Below, piece by piece: positions 44,260 through 51,827 of a DNA stretch of 64,000 nucleotides. The stretch spans positions 5,307,501-5,371,500 of the forward strand of contig LS483371.1 in assembly GCA_900475325.1 (NCBI GenBank). The letters run 5' to 3'. How positions within the stretch are numbered: the stretch's first letter is position 1; each line of letters opens with the position of its first letter. The position numbers and the translations under genes were made by a program. Under the pieces are notes generated by a model. The model saw nothing but the letters and a program-made list of their open reading frames with translations. It made no database searches and was not told the DNA's origin. The stretch comes from Paucimonas lemoignei. GTDB taxonomy: Bacteria; Pseudomonadota; Gammaproteobacteria; Pseudomonadales; Pseudomonadaceae.

Positions 44260-45153
44260 ATGAGCACCAGCCTTGAACACGCCCGCCTGTTGCGTCTGGC
44301 AACCCGGGCGTCGCTGGCGGTCGCCAGTGTCCTGATCATTGCCAAGGCGGTGGCGTGGTGGTTGAGCGGTTCGGTCAGCCTGCTCGCGGGCCTGACCGAC
44401 TCGCTGCTCGATGGCGCGGCGTCGTTTCTGAATCTGCTGGCAGTGCATTACGCCCTGCGCCCTGCCGATGATGACCACCGCTACGGCCACGGTAAAGCCG
44501 AAGCCTTGTCGGGAATGGCGCAAGCGCTGTTCATTGCGGTCAGTGGCTGTTTGATTGGTTTTCAGGCGGTGGAACGGATTCAGAACCCTGAGCCAATCGG
44601 TGCTGCTGGCGTCGGCATTGCCGTCATGCTGCTGTCACTGGCTTTGACTGCTGCGCTGCTGACACTGCAACACAAGGTCGTGAAGGAAACCGGTTCGGCG
44701 GCCATCCGCGCCGACTCCCTGCATTACCGGTCGGACTTGCTGCTCAACCTCGGCATTCTTGCAGCCTTAGTGCTGGCCTGGTTTGGCTGGCAGAGCCTGG
44801 ATGCTTGGTTCGGGCTGAGCATTTCACTGTATATCCTCTGGAGCGCATTTCAGATCGCCCGGGAGACCATCTCGGTATTGATGGATGAAGAACTGCCGGT
44901 GGATGTCAGCGCGCACATGCTTGAACTGGCCTGCAGCGTGCCCGGCGTACTGGGCGCCCACGACCTGCGTACGCGGATTTCCGGCAATCACTGGTTCGTA
45001 CAGTTGCACCTGGAGTTGCCGGGCAACCTGACCCTGTCGGTTGCCCATGGCATCAGTGATCGCGCCGCCGAAGCCATTCACCGCGAATACCCGAAAGCCG
45101 AAGTGCTGGTGCACGCCGACCCTCAGGAAGCCGTGCGGCCAGCATCGGCTTGA
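44260..45153 (+). CDS. fieF: Cation diffusion facilitator (FieF-like metal efflux)
   Basis: This 297-aa inner-membrane protein has six hydrophobic segments, the site-A residues in LLAGLTDSLLDGAASFLNL (D..D near 45-49) and ADSLHYRSDLLLN (H..D near 150-155). The cytoplasmic C-terminal domain ends GISDRAAEAIHREYPKAEVLVHADP. It exports Zn2+ or Fe2+ by proton antiport, and the DHYD/HD pattern is of the FieF/YiiP type. It follows the small lipoprotein gene. Confidence 0.9.
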   Translation: MSTSLEHARLLRLATRASLAVASVLIIAKAVAWWLSGSVSLLAGLTDSLLDGAASFLNLLAVHYALRPADDDHRYGHGKAEALSGMAQALFIAVSGCLIGFQAVERIQNPEPIGAAGVGIAVMLLSLALTAALLTLQHKVVKETGSAAIRADSLHYRSDLLLNLGILAALVLAWFGWQSLDAWFGLSISLYILWSAFQIARETISVLMDEELPVDVSAHMLELACSVPGVLGAHDLRTRISGNHWFVQLHLELPGNLTLSVAHGISDRAAEAIHREYPKAEVLVHADPQEAVRPASA

Positions 45154-45156
45154 AGG

Positions 45157-46308
45157 TCAGTTGATGGTGTAGCCGCGCCCCATCAGGCACGCCACCATGG
45201 AGCGGCGATACACCTGAATCATCGCCGGGGCGTTCGGCGAGTTCGGGTCCGCCGGATCGAAGGCGCTTTGCTCGACTGACCAGCGATAGCAATCGTATTT
45301 GTCCTGCGCGACTTGCTCCTGACTTTGGCCATTGTTCGGATAGGCAATCGGATCGTAGGCACTGCTGGCTGGCATCTGCTGGGTATATGCAGGCTCGACA
45401 CTCTGCGGCGGGTAGACCACTTCGTAATCCTGGGAGTCTTGCTGATAGGTGTAGTAGGTCCCGGCCGCCAGGAAGAACAGCGCGCTACCCACCCACACTT
45501 CCTGGGAATACGCAGGCAGGCTGCGCACGCGCATGCCATAAGGCGGCGTCACGACCACGTAGCGCGGACCTTGTGGGCGATACCAATAGCCATCGGAATA
45601 GAAATAGTCCTGCCCGCGATAAGGCACCCGTGAATAGCTGCCTGGCACCCGGTCCGTGACGTAACCCGGACGATAGTGCGGGCCACCGCCCCAGCCATTG
45701 CCGTGCCCGTCAGGTCGGCCGGTCCAGTGATCGTTGGGCCGGTAGTCGCCTCGGTTGTTACGGGGACCGTTGTCCTGATAGTAGCCCTGGCGTGGCGGCT
45801 GGGTCTGGCGCGCTTCGCCGGGGCCGCTCTGAATCGGCAGGTTGTTCTGGCGCTGCTGCAATTGCTGACGCTGCTCGATCTGGCGTTGCTGAATCTGTTG
45901 CTGCTGAAGCTGCTGCTGTTGCTGGCGGTCGACCTGACGCTGCTGCATCTGCTGCTGTTGAATCTGCTGTTGCTGCTGGCGATCCACGTCGCGAATCTGC
46001 TGTTGTTGCTGGCGCTCGACCTGGCGCTGCTGATTCTGTTGCTGCTGAATCTGCTGTTGCTGCTGACGATCCACGTCACGAATCTGCTGATCCTGCTGGC
46101 GCTCGACACTGCGCTGCTGATCGCGTTGTTGCTGGATCTGCTGTTGCTGCTGGCGGCGGTCATTCTGCTGCTGTTGTGCCGCATTCGGCTCGCCACGGCC
46201 GTTGTCGCGATTCATGTCGCGGGGCGGTTGATCCCCTGCGAGCGCCTGGGCACTCATGTTTAGACACAACAGGCCAATACCCGCCAGATGCCAGATGCCC
46301 GATTTCAT
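45157..46308 (-). CDS. Secreted glutamine-rich protein, DUF6515-like
   Basis: This 383-aa protein has a signal peptide (MKSGIWHLAGIGLLCLNMSAQALA). Residues about 43-160 are imperfect repeats of QQQQQIQQQ...QRQVERQQQQQIRDVDR, a predicted long coiled coil. The conserved C-terminal part (about 255-383) has RVPYRGQDYFYSDGYWYRPQGPRYVVVTPPYGMRVRSLPAY and a final YDCYRWSVEQSAFDP repeat-like segment. Family function is unknown; an envelope role is likely. ATG 46308 has GAGG upstream. Confidence 0.8.
   Translation of the reverse strand: MKSGIWHLAGIGLLCLNMSAQALAGDQPPRDMNRDNGRGEPNAAQQQQNDRRQQQQQIQQQRDQQRSVERQQDQQIRDVDRQQQQQIQQQQNQQRQVERQQQQQIRDVDRQQQQQIQQQQMQQRQVDRQQQQQLQQQQIQQRQIEQRQQLQQRQNNLPIQSGPGEARQTQPPRQGYYQDNGPRNNRGDYRPNDHWTGRPDGHGNGWGGGPHYRPGYVTDRVPGSYSRVPYRGQDYFYSDGYWYRPQGPRYVVVTPPYGMRVRSLPAYSQEVWVGSALFFLAAGTYYTYQQDSQDYEVVYPPQSVEPAYTQQMPASSAYDPIAYPNNGQSQEQVAQDKYDCYRWSVEQSAFDPADPNSPNAPAMIQVYRRSMVACLMGRGYTIN
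45831..46182. repeat. Internal CAG/CTG-rich tandem repeat
   Basis: Within the glutamine-rich gene, about 350 bp of imperfect units encode IRDVDRQQQQQIQQQQ-like blocks, seen on the plus strand as repeated TGCTGTTGCTGCTGG. Such repeats are prone to copy-number change by slippage or recombination. Confidence 0.85.
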
Positions 46309-46419
46309 GCTTTCCTCACAGGGATGCCGATGTATACGAATAGGACTGCGATATTGATGCGCCGTTCGCCGCATGCTATCAGCAGGCTACTAGTGGCGAA
46401 CATAACCCTCACGCAAGAA

Positions 46420-46444
46420 AAAGGGGGCCTTGCGGCCCCCTTTG
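46420..46444. terminator. Bidirectional intrinsic terminator
   Basis: AAAAAGGGGGCC-TTGC-GGCCCCCTTT forms an 8-bp or longer GC-rich stem with A and T runs on either side. It lies between the divergent DUF6515-like and Lrp genes, so it does not end either of them. Confidence 0.8.
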
Positions 46445-46728
46445 GGAATTTCGTCCTGGCTCAACGCTTGTGGCGTCGGCTCACCTCATGCCGTCTTCTG
46501 GACAGTATGCAGCCCGGGGGCCTGGCCAACCCTTTGGGGCTGGAGGCCGCGGCTGGCCTGATTCGGCGAGCCGCGCTGGACGCTATGTCCGGGCAGTGAT
46601 TCTGGTGAAAAGGATAGGCCTGAGCGAGCGACACAGGATTGCGAAAATTGCTCCATAAAACATTACTTGCGCAATTTTTAACTTCCGATGAATAATTCAG
46701 CGCAATTCAACCAAGAAAGGGGAAGTTC
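46445..46728. other. Gap upstream of lrp, no gene assigned
   Basis: A minus-strand reading frame from about 46640 to 46461 ends 16 bp before the terminator (C-terminus RRRHEVSRRHKR) but has no clear start and matches no family I know. A decayed gene or small RNA ending at the terminator is possible. The right part (46640-46710) is AT-rich and promoter-like for lrp. Confidence 0.35.
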
Positions 46729-47208
46729 GTGAGCAAACTCGACAGATATGACCTGAGCATTTTGGCGGAATTGCAGCGTGACGCACGTATCTCCAATCAG
46801 GAATTGGCCGAACGCATTGGTCTGTCGCCTTCGCCTTGCTCGCGGCGCGTCAAACAACTGGAAGATGATGGCTATATCGTCCGCCAGGTTGCACTCCTGG
46901 ACCGCAAGAAGCTGGGCCTGAACCTCACTGCTTATGTACTGATCGGCATGGACCGTCACACGCCTGAGCGTTTCGAGAATTTCGAGATGCACATCCGCAA
47001 CCTGCCGCAGGTCCAGGATTGCAGCCTGGTGACGGGGATGGACGCCGATTACCAGCTTAAAGTCGTGGTGCCTGACATGGATCACTACCAGAAACTGCTG
47101 TTGGGCCACCTTACCCGCATCGAGGGCGTGACCAGCGTCAGGTCAAGCTTTGTGCTCAACCAAGTGCTGGCCAGCACTGAACTACCCTTGACCCATCTGC
47201 GCAACTGA
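46729..47208 (+). CDS. Lrp/AsnC-family transcriptional regulator
   Basis: This 159-aa regulator has an N-terminal helix-turn-helix (LDRYDLSILAELQRDARISNQELAERIGLSPSPCSRRVKQLEDDGYI) and a C-terminal RAM/effector domain (NFEMHIRNLPQVQDCSLVTGMDADYQLKVVVPDMDHYQKLL). The start is GTG 46729 with GGGGAAG upstream. DUF2788 follows 17 bp downstream, probably in the same transcript. The effector amino acid and targets are unknown. PA3965 of PAO1 is the positional counterpart. Confidence 0.9.
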   Translation: MSKLDRYDLSILAELQRDARISNQELAERIGLSPSPCSRRVKQLEDDGYIVRQVALLDRKKLGLNLTAYVLIGMDRHTPERFENFEMHIRNLPQVQDCSLVTGMDADYQLKVVVPDMDHYQKLLLGHLTRIEGVTSVRSSFVLNQVLASTELPLTHLRN

Positions 47209-47225
47209 TTGGCCGGAGATAAACC

Positions 47226-47426
47226 ATGGACCCCGCGGTATTCGAAGAATGGATGATGACGATTCTGGTCACCCTCCTCATCGGCTTCATGGGTTTCATC
47301 GTCTGGGACCTGGCTAAAAAGTCCAAGGCCGGACGCTTCGGGACCTTGATCCTGTTCTTCGTGCTGGGTTTGGGGATCATGGCATTTGTGATCAAGAGTG
47401 TGGTGATTGCTTATATCGAAAGCTGA
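47226..47426 (+). CDS. DUF2788 small membrane protein
   Basis: This 66-aa protein has two hydrophobic segments (about residues 12-28 and 39-60) separated by DLAKKSKAGRFG. It belongs to the Pseudomonas DUF2788 group of small inner-membrane proteins. Function is unknown. It sits directly after the Lrp-family gene and before a REPIN. Confidence 0.85.
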   Translation: MDPAVFEEWMMTILVTLLIGFMGFIVWDLAKKSKAGRFGTLILFFVLGLGIMAFVIKSVVIAYIES

Positions 47427-47444
47427 ATAGCCCGCAATGCAGCC

Positions 47445-47536
47445 CATAGGAGCGGCTTTAGCCGCGAATATCACGGAACATCCCCCGCCAATGCCTCGAT
47501 AAAACAACCGCTTCGCGGCTAAAGCCGCTCCTACGG
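47445..47536. repeat. REPIN, GCGGCTTTAGCCGCGAA type
   Basis: TAGGAGCGGCTTTAGCCGCG and its inverted copy CGCGGCTAAAGCCGCTCCTA flank a spacer of about 48 nt with CACGGAACATCCCCCG. This is the only copy of this core in the window. It lies between convergent genes. Confidence 0.9.
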
Positions 47537-47546
47537 GAGGTATTGA

Positions 47547-48173
47547 TCAAAGTTTCGCCGGCACTTCCCGCCACTGCCCCTGATCCAGCCCCTCGATACT
47601 CCAGTCACCAATCCTGACCCGCACCAGCCTCAACGTCGGCAAGCCCACGGCAGCTGTCATGCGGCGGACCTGGCGATTGCGACCTTCCTTGATGATCAAC
47701 TCCAGCCAGCTGGTGGGCACGCTCTTGCGGAAACGCACTGGCGGGTCACGTGGCCACAGCTGTGGCTCGTCCAGCTGCCGGGCTTGCGCGGGCAAGGTCG
47801 GACCGTCGTTGAGCTGCACGCCGTCACGTAACAGCTGCAACTGCTCGGCAGTGGGTTCGCCTTCAACCTGCACCCAATAAGTCTTGGGCAACTTGTGTTT
47901 GGGGTCGGCAATGCGCGCTTGCAGCTGGCCGTCATTGGTCAACAGCAGCAAGCCTTCGCTGTCCCGGTCCAGACGACCTGCCGGATAGATGCCGGGGATA
48001 TCGATGAAATCCTTGAGCGTCGCCCGCCCCTCGCCGTCGCTGAACTGGGTCAGCACATCAAACGGCTTGTTGAACAGGATGAGTTTCGGCTCGGCAGGCG
48101 CAGCCTTGGCAATGCGACGATTGGCACCCGGACTTGCAGGGCGGCGAGCAGGAGGACGCTGGATACGGGACAT
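47547..48173 (-). CDS. rluE: RsuA/RluE-family 23S rRNA pseudouridine synthase
   Basis: This 208-aa enzyme lacks an S4 domain and has the catalytic aspartate in [39 protein letters not shown] at the N-terminus, and [31 protein letters not shown] in the RluE/RsuA C-terminus. E. coli RluE modifies U2457 of 23S rRNA; that target is assumed by family. A basic proline-rich N-terminal extension precedes the fold. PA3968 is the positional counterpart. Confidence 0.88.
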   Translation of the reverse strand: MSRIQRPPARRPASPGANRRIAKAAPAEPKLILFNKPFDVLTQFSDGEGRATLKDFIDIPGIYPAGRLDRDSEGLLLLTNDGQLQARIADPKHKLPKTYWVQVEGEPTAEQLQLLRDGVQLNDGPTLPAQARQLDEPQLWPRDPPVRFRKSVPTSWLELIIKEGRNRQVRRMTAAVGLPTLRLVRVRIGDWSIEGLDQGQWREVPAKL

Positions 48174-48196
48174 GAGGTTTCGGTAATCGGAAAACA

Positions 48197-48222
48197 GAAA
48201 GGGCCACTTTACAGGCCCTTTC
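48197..48222 (-). terminator. Intrinsic terminator of AMP nucleosidase gene
   Basis: GAAAGGGCC and GGCCCTTTC form a perfect 9-bp stem around an 8-nt loop. On the minus strand CTGTTTT follows. It lies between the amn stop codon and the pseudouridine synthase start. Confidence 0.85.
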
Positions 48223-48239
48223 GTGTCACACCTAGCCTG

Positions 48240-49703
48240 TCAACGGAACGGCGGCTCATCGAAGCTGCGCAGTTTGCGCGAGTGCAACGAGTTCAGCTCG
48301 GTACGCAGCAGGTCCAGCGCGGCGATGCCGATATTCAAATGCTGGCTGACGGCACGCTCGTAGAACGCGTTGGCCGAGCCTGGCAGTTTGATTTCGCTGT
48401 GCAGCGGTTTGTCCGAGACGCACAGCAACGTGCCATACGGCACCCGCAAGCGATAACCCTGAGCGGCGATGGTGCCGCTTTCCATATCCACCGCCACGGC
48501 ACGGGACAGGTTGATCAATGGACGTTCCTGGGCCCAGCGCAATTCCCAGTTGCGGTCGTCATAGGTCAGCACCGTGCCGGTCCGCAGACGCTTTTTCAGA
48601 TCGTCGCCGCGCTCGCCCGTGACCTGGGCAGCCGACTCCTGCAACGCCAGTTGTACTTCAGCCAGTGCCGGGATCGGGATATGCGGCGGCAGGACCCGAT
48701 CAAGGATCCCGTCGCGACGCATGTAGGCGTGCGCCAGCACGTAGTCACCGATAGTCTGCGATTGGCGCAGGCCGCCACAGTGGCCGATCATCAGCCAGCA
48801 ATGTGGACGCAGCACGGCCAGGTGATCGGTGATGTTCTTGGCGTTGGACGGGCCGACGCCAATGTTGACCAGAGTCACGCCATGACCGTCTTCGGCAATC
48901 AGGTGGTAAGCCGGCATCTGATAGCGATGCCAGACCACGCTGGCGACGATGGCCTGAGCTTCGCCATGGTCCATGCTCTTCTCGACGACCACATTACCGG
49001 GCAAGACCATGCGCACGAAACGCGGGTCTCCGCGCAGCTTTTCCAGACCATGCACGATGAACTGGTCCACATAGCGGTGGTAGTTGGTCAGCAGGATCCA
49101 GGGCTGCACGTGACGCCAGTCGCTGCCGGTGTAGTGCACCAGCCGACGCAGGGAAAAGTCGACCCGCGCGGCATCGAACAGGGCCAGCGGCAGCGGATTG
49201 GTGTTGGCCCAGTCGTACAGGCCATCAGCGATACCGTCGGTGGCAGCGGACAGGTCAGTGCTGGGGAAAACCCGCGCCAGTGCCGCCGCCGTCACGCCGG
49301 AACCGGCCAGCTCATCGCCCTGCTCGACCACGTAGGGGTAAGGGATGTTCTGCTCGCTAACGCCGACTTCCACGACGATGGTGAATTCGGCCATCAACGG
49401 TTTGAGCTGTTCGAGCAGGTATTTACGGAACGCCGCAGGATGGGTCACGGTGACGCTATAGACGCCCGGCAGCTGGACTTTGGCGTAGGCCCGAGTGGTC
49501 AGCGGCACCTCGCCATGGCTGTGGTAGGTCAGGCGTATTTCAGGATAGCGAAACAGCGAGCGCTCATCGGCATCGGGCTCGACCCGGTCTTTCAAGTATC
49601 GCTTCAAAGCCAGGCTCAACGCGCTGGTTGCACGCTCATGCAGGGCAGCCAGGCGGTCAACAGCCTGCTCGGCCGTTTCAACGACAATAAAGTTTTCGGT
49701 CAC
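48240..49703 (-). CDS. amn: AMP nucleosidase
   Basis: This 487-aa enzyme hydrolyses AMP to adenine and ribose 5-phosphate. It has the family N-terminal domain (RYPEIRLTYHSHGEVPLTTRAYAKVQLPGVYSVTVTHP) and a phosphorylase-like C-terminal half with VTLVNIGVGPSNAKNITDHLAVLRP, GHCGGLRQSQTIGDYVLAHAYMR and AVDMESGTIAAQGYRLRVPYGTLLCVSD. The start is placed at GTG 49703 (MTENFIVVET), with AAGGA upstream. Adenine released could meet the adenine deaminase at 18.5 kb. A terminator follows. Confidence 0.92.
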   Translation of the reverse strand: MTENFIVVETAEQAVDRLAALHERATSALSLALKRYLKDRVEPDADERSLFRYPEIRLTYHSHGEVPLTTRAYAKVQLPGVYSVTVTHPAAFRKYLLEQLKPLMAEFTIVVEVGVSEQNIPYPYVVEQGDELAGSGVTAAALARVFPSTDLSAATDGIADGLYDWANTNPLPLALFDAARVDFSLRRLVHYTGSDWRHVQPWILLTNYHRYVDQFIVHGLEKLRGDPRFVRMVLPGNVVVEKSMDHGEAQAIVASVVWHRYQMPAYHLIAEDGHGVTLVNIGVGPSNAKNITDHLAVLRPHCWLMIGHCGGLRQSQTIGDYVLAHAYMRRDGILDRVLPPHIPIPALAEVQLALQESAAQVTGERGDDLKKRLRTGTVLTYDDRNWELRWAQERPLINLSRAVAVDMESGTIAAQGYRLRVPYGTLLCVSDKPLHSEIKLPGSANAFYERAVSQHLNIGIAALDLLRTELNSLHSRKLRSFDEPPFR

Positions 49704-49823
49704 GATTCGTATCCTTCTGATCTTGCAGGCCCCCATCTTGCCTGCATCCTTGGGGGAAGGCACTAGTGGCGCTGAATCAGATATCAGGGTCCTGCCGCTC
49801 CTCACGGTGCTGCTGATCTCTTA

Positions 49824-49918
49824 CTGTGGGAGCGAATTCATTCGCGAATGCGGTTTTACCCACGACGAATCTCTGTCGAATGTACCGGCCCTTTCGCGAA
49901 TGAATTCGCTCCCACAGG
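49824..49918. repeat. REPIN, AATTCATTCGCGAA type
   Basis: CTGTGGGAGCGAATTCATTC and its inverted arm flank a spacer with GGTTTTACCCACGACGAATC and TGTCGAATGTACCGGCC. It lies between the amn and acyl-CoA dehydrogenase genes, both on the minus strand. Confidence 0.9.
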
Positions 49919-49949
49919 AGACCGCATCTCCCTTGAAGCCTGCTTGGTA

Positions 49950-51596
49950 TCACGTTTGTGGCGAAGAGCGCATCACCAACGCTTCGACATCCACCCCACG
50001 CGGCAAGGTGCCGTACACCCCGCTGCGCGATGCCAGCCGACTGGCGATGAACCCGTCGCTGACTGCAGCATTGCCCGCTTCCAGCAATAACTTGGCCTGC
50101 AACGCGACGGCGATGTCCTCGGTCAGCTGCCGGGCGCGGTACTGGATGTCGCTGGTATCCCTGAAGTCCGCTTTCAGGCGGTCGATATGCAGCGCCAGGT
50201 GCTGGTCGCCATGGCCGTCGCCCAGCTCGTTGAACAGGGTGTCCAGCACGCCCGGCTCTTTGGACAGCGCGCGCAATACGTCCAGGCATTGCACATTGCC
50301 GGACCCTTCCCAGGTTGAATTGACCGGCGCTTCGCGATACAGGCGCGGCAGGATGCTGTCCTCGACATAACCTGCGCCGCCCATGCACTCAGCGGCCTCA
50401 TTGATCATGGCCGGGGCCCGTTTGCAGATCCAGTATTTACCCACCGCCGTCACCAGCCGGGCGAATCGTGCTTCGTGTGGGTCATCCAGATGATCCAGCG
50501 CCCGGCCCATGCGCAGGCTCAAGGCCAACGCTGCTTCACTTTCCAGGGCCAGATCAGCGAGCACGTTCTGCATCAACGGCTGCTCGGCGAGCACTCGGCC
50601 GCCGACCGTGCGATGGGCGCAATGATGAGCGGCTTGAGTCAGGGCCTGACGCATCAAGGCGCTGGAGCCGACCATGCAATCAAAGCGGGTCATGGCCACC
50701 ATTTCGATGATGGTCGCCACGCCGCGCCCTTCTTCACCGATCATCCACGCCAGCGCGCCCCGGAACTCAACCTCGCTGGACGCGTTGGACCAGTTGCCCA
50801 ACTTGTTCTTCAACCGCTGGATGTAGAACTCGTTTCGGGTGTCATCCGGACGATGCCGGGGCAGCAGGAAACAGCTCAAACCCTTGTCAGTCTGCGCCAG
50901 GGTCAGGAACGCATCGCACATGGGGGCCGAGCAAAACCATTTATGCCCGATCAACTCATAGGCCTGTCCCGGCCCAGCTGCGCCAGTCGGGTAGGCGCGA
51001 GTGGTATTGGCGCGCACGTCCGTGCCGCCTTGTTTTTCGGTCATGGCCATGCCAATGGTCACACCCGTCTTGTGGGCCATGCCGATATTGCGCGGGTCAT
51101 ATTCGGTGGCGAGCACTTTGGGCTGCCAATGCCTGGCCAGATCAGGTTGAAGACGCAACGCGGGTACGCTGGCGAAGGTCATGGTCAGGGGGCAACCGCT
51201 GCCAGCTTCCGCCTGACTGTGCAGATAACTCATGGCTGCGCGGGCGACATGAGCGCCGGGTTGCGGGTCGGTCCAGGGCAATGACGGGATGCCGTGCTCG
51301 ACCGCCGTGCGCATCAACTCATGGTAAGCAGGATGAAATTCCACCAGGTCAATGCGATGGCCGTAACGATCATGACTGGCAAATACCGGTTTGTTCTGGT
51401 TGGCGAGAAACCCGGCTGCCATCAAAGGCCCACCGGCCAGCGCGCCGTAAGCATCAATCCGGCCCTGAGCCCAATCGGCGCCGAATCGCTCGGCCCACTG
51501 TTGCAGCGGCAGGTCGATGCGGTAGAGATTGGCGCCCTCCAGGGAAGGCGGTTGGTTGGTCACTTCATGGGTTTCAGCGAACTGATGCAGGTTCAT
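49950..51596 (-). CDS. AidB-like acyl-CoA dehydrogenase
   Basis: This 548-aa flavoprotein is of the AidB branch: GVTIGMAMTEKQGGTDVRANTTRAY near residue 180, HKWFCSAPMCDAFLTLAQ, AWMIGEEGRGVATIIEMVAMTRFDCMVGSSALMRQAL, and WEGSGNVQCLDVLRAL in the C-terminal region. E. coli AidB is induced by alkylation and binds DNA; most homologues are untested. ATG 51596 has a near-perfect AAGGAGG. PA3972 is the positional counterpart; the TetR gene I recall as PA3973 between it and LadS is absent here. Confidence 0.88.
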   Translation of the reverse strand: MNLHQFAETHEVTNQPPSLEGANLYRIDLPLQQWAERFGADWAQGRIDAYGALAGGPLMAAGFLANQNKPVFASHDRYGHRIDLVEFHPAYHELMRTAVEHGIPSLPWTDPQPGAHVARAAMSYLHSQAEAGSGCPLTMTFASVPALRLQPDLARHWQPKVLATEYDPRNIGMAHKTGVTIGMAMTEKQGGTDVRANTTRAYPTGAAGPGQAYELIGHKWFCSAPMCDAFLTLAQTDKGLSCFLLPRHRPDDTRNEFYIQRLKNKLGNWSNASSEVEFRGALAWMIGEEGRGVATIIEMVAMTRFDCMVGSSALMRQALTQAAHHCAHRTVGGRVLAEQPLMQNVLADLALESEAALALSLRMGRALDHLDDPHEARFARLVTAVGKYWICKRAPAMINEAAECMGGAGYVEDSILPRLYREAPVNSTWEGSGNVQCLDVLRALSKEPGVLDTLFNELGDGHGDQHLALHIDRLKADFRDTSDIQYRARQLTEDIAVALQAKLLLEAGNAAVSDGFIASRLASRSGVYGTLPRGVDVEALVMRSSPQT

Positions 51597-51631
51597 GACG
51601 CGCCTCCTTCATCAAAGAAATATGACCGTGT

Positions 51632-51734
51632 GGGGGGGGGGCGTGGGAGCGAGCTTGCTCGCGAAGGGGCCGGAACGCCCAAACATCTCTTCAAGCCCGA
51701 ACACCGCATTCGCGAGCAAGCTCGCTCCCACGGG
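51632..51734. repeat. REPIN, GAGCTTGCTCGCGAA type, with a G10 tract
   Basis: Ten G residues (51632-51641) precede CGTGGGAGCGAGCTTGCTCG, and the inverted right arm is CGAGCAAGCTCGCTCCCACG. It lies between the acyl-CoA dehydrogenase start and the sensor kinase stop. Confidence 0.9.
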
Positions 51735-51827
51735 GCCTCGCCTCGCTACAAGCGGAGTTGGGAAGTGAACCACGCCCAAACCCCATTAAAAAGCGCCATA
51801 CCTGACGAATCAACGGCGCTTTTACCC

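Noticed and set aside
46288..46658. Plus-strand frames of 62-103 aa between the DUF6515-like gene and lrp
   Set aside because: They run through the terminator hairpin or lack a ribosome site, and match no family I know.
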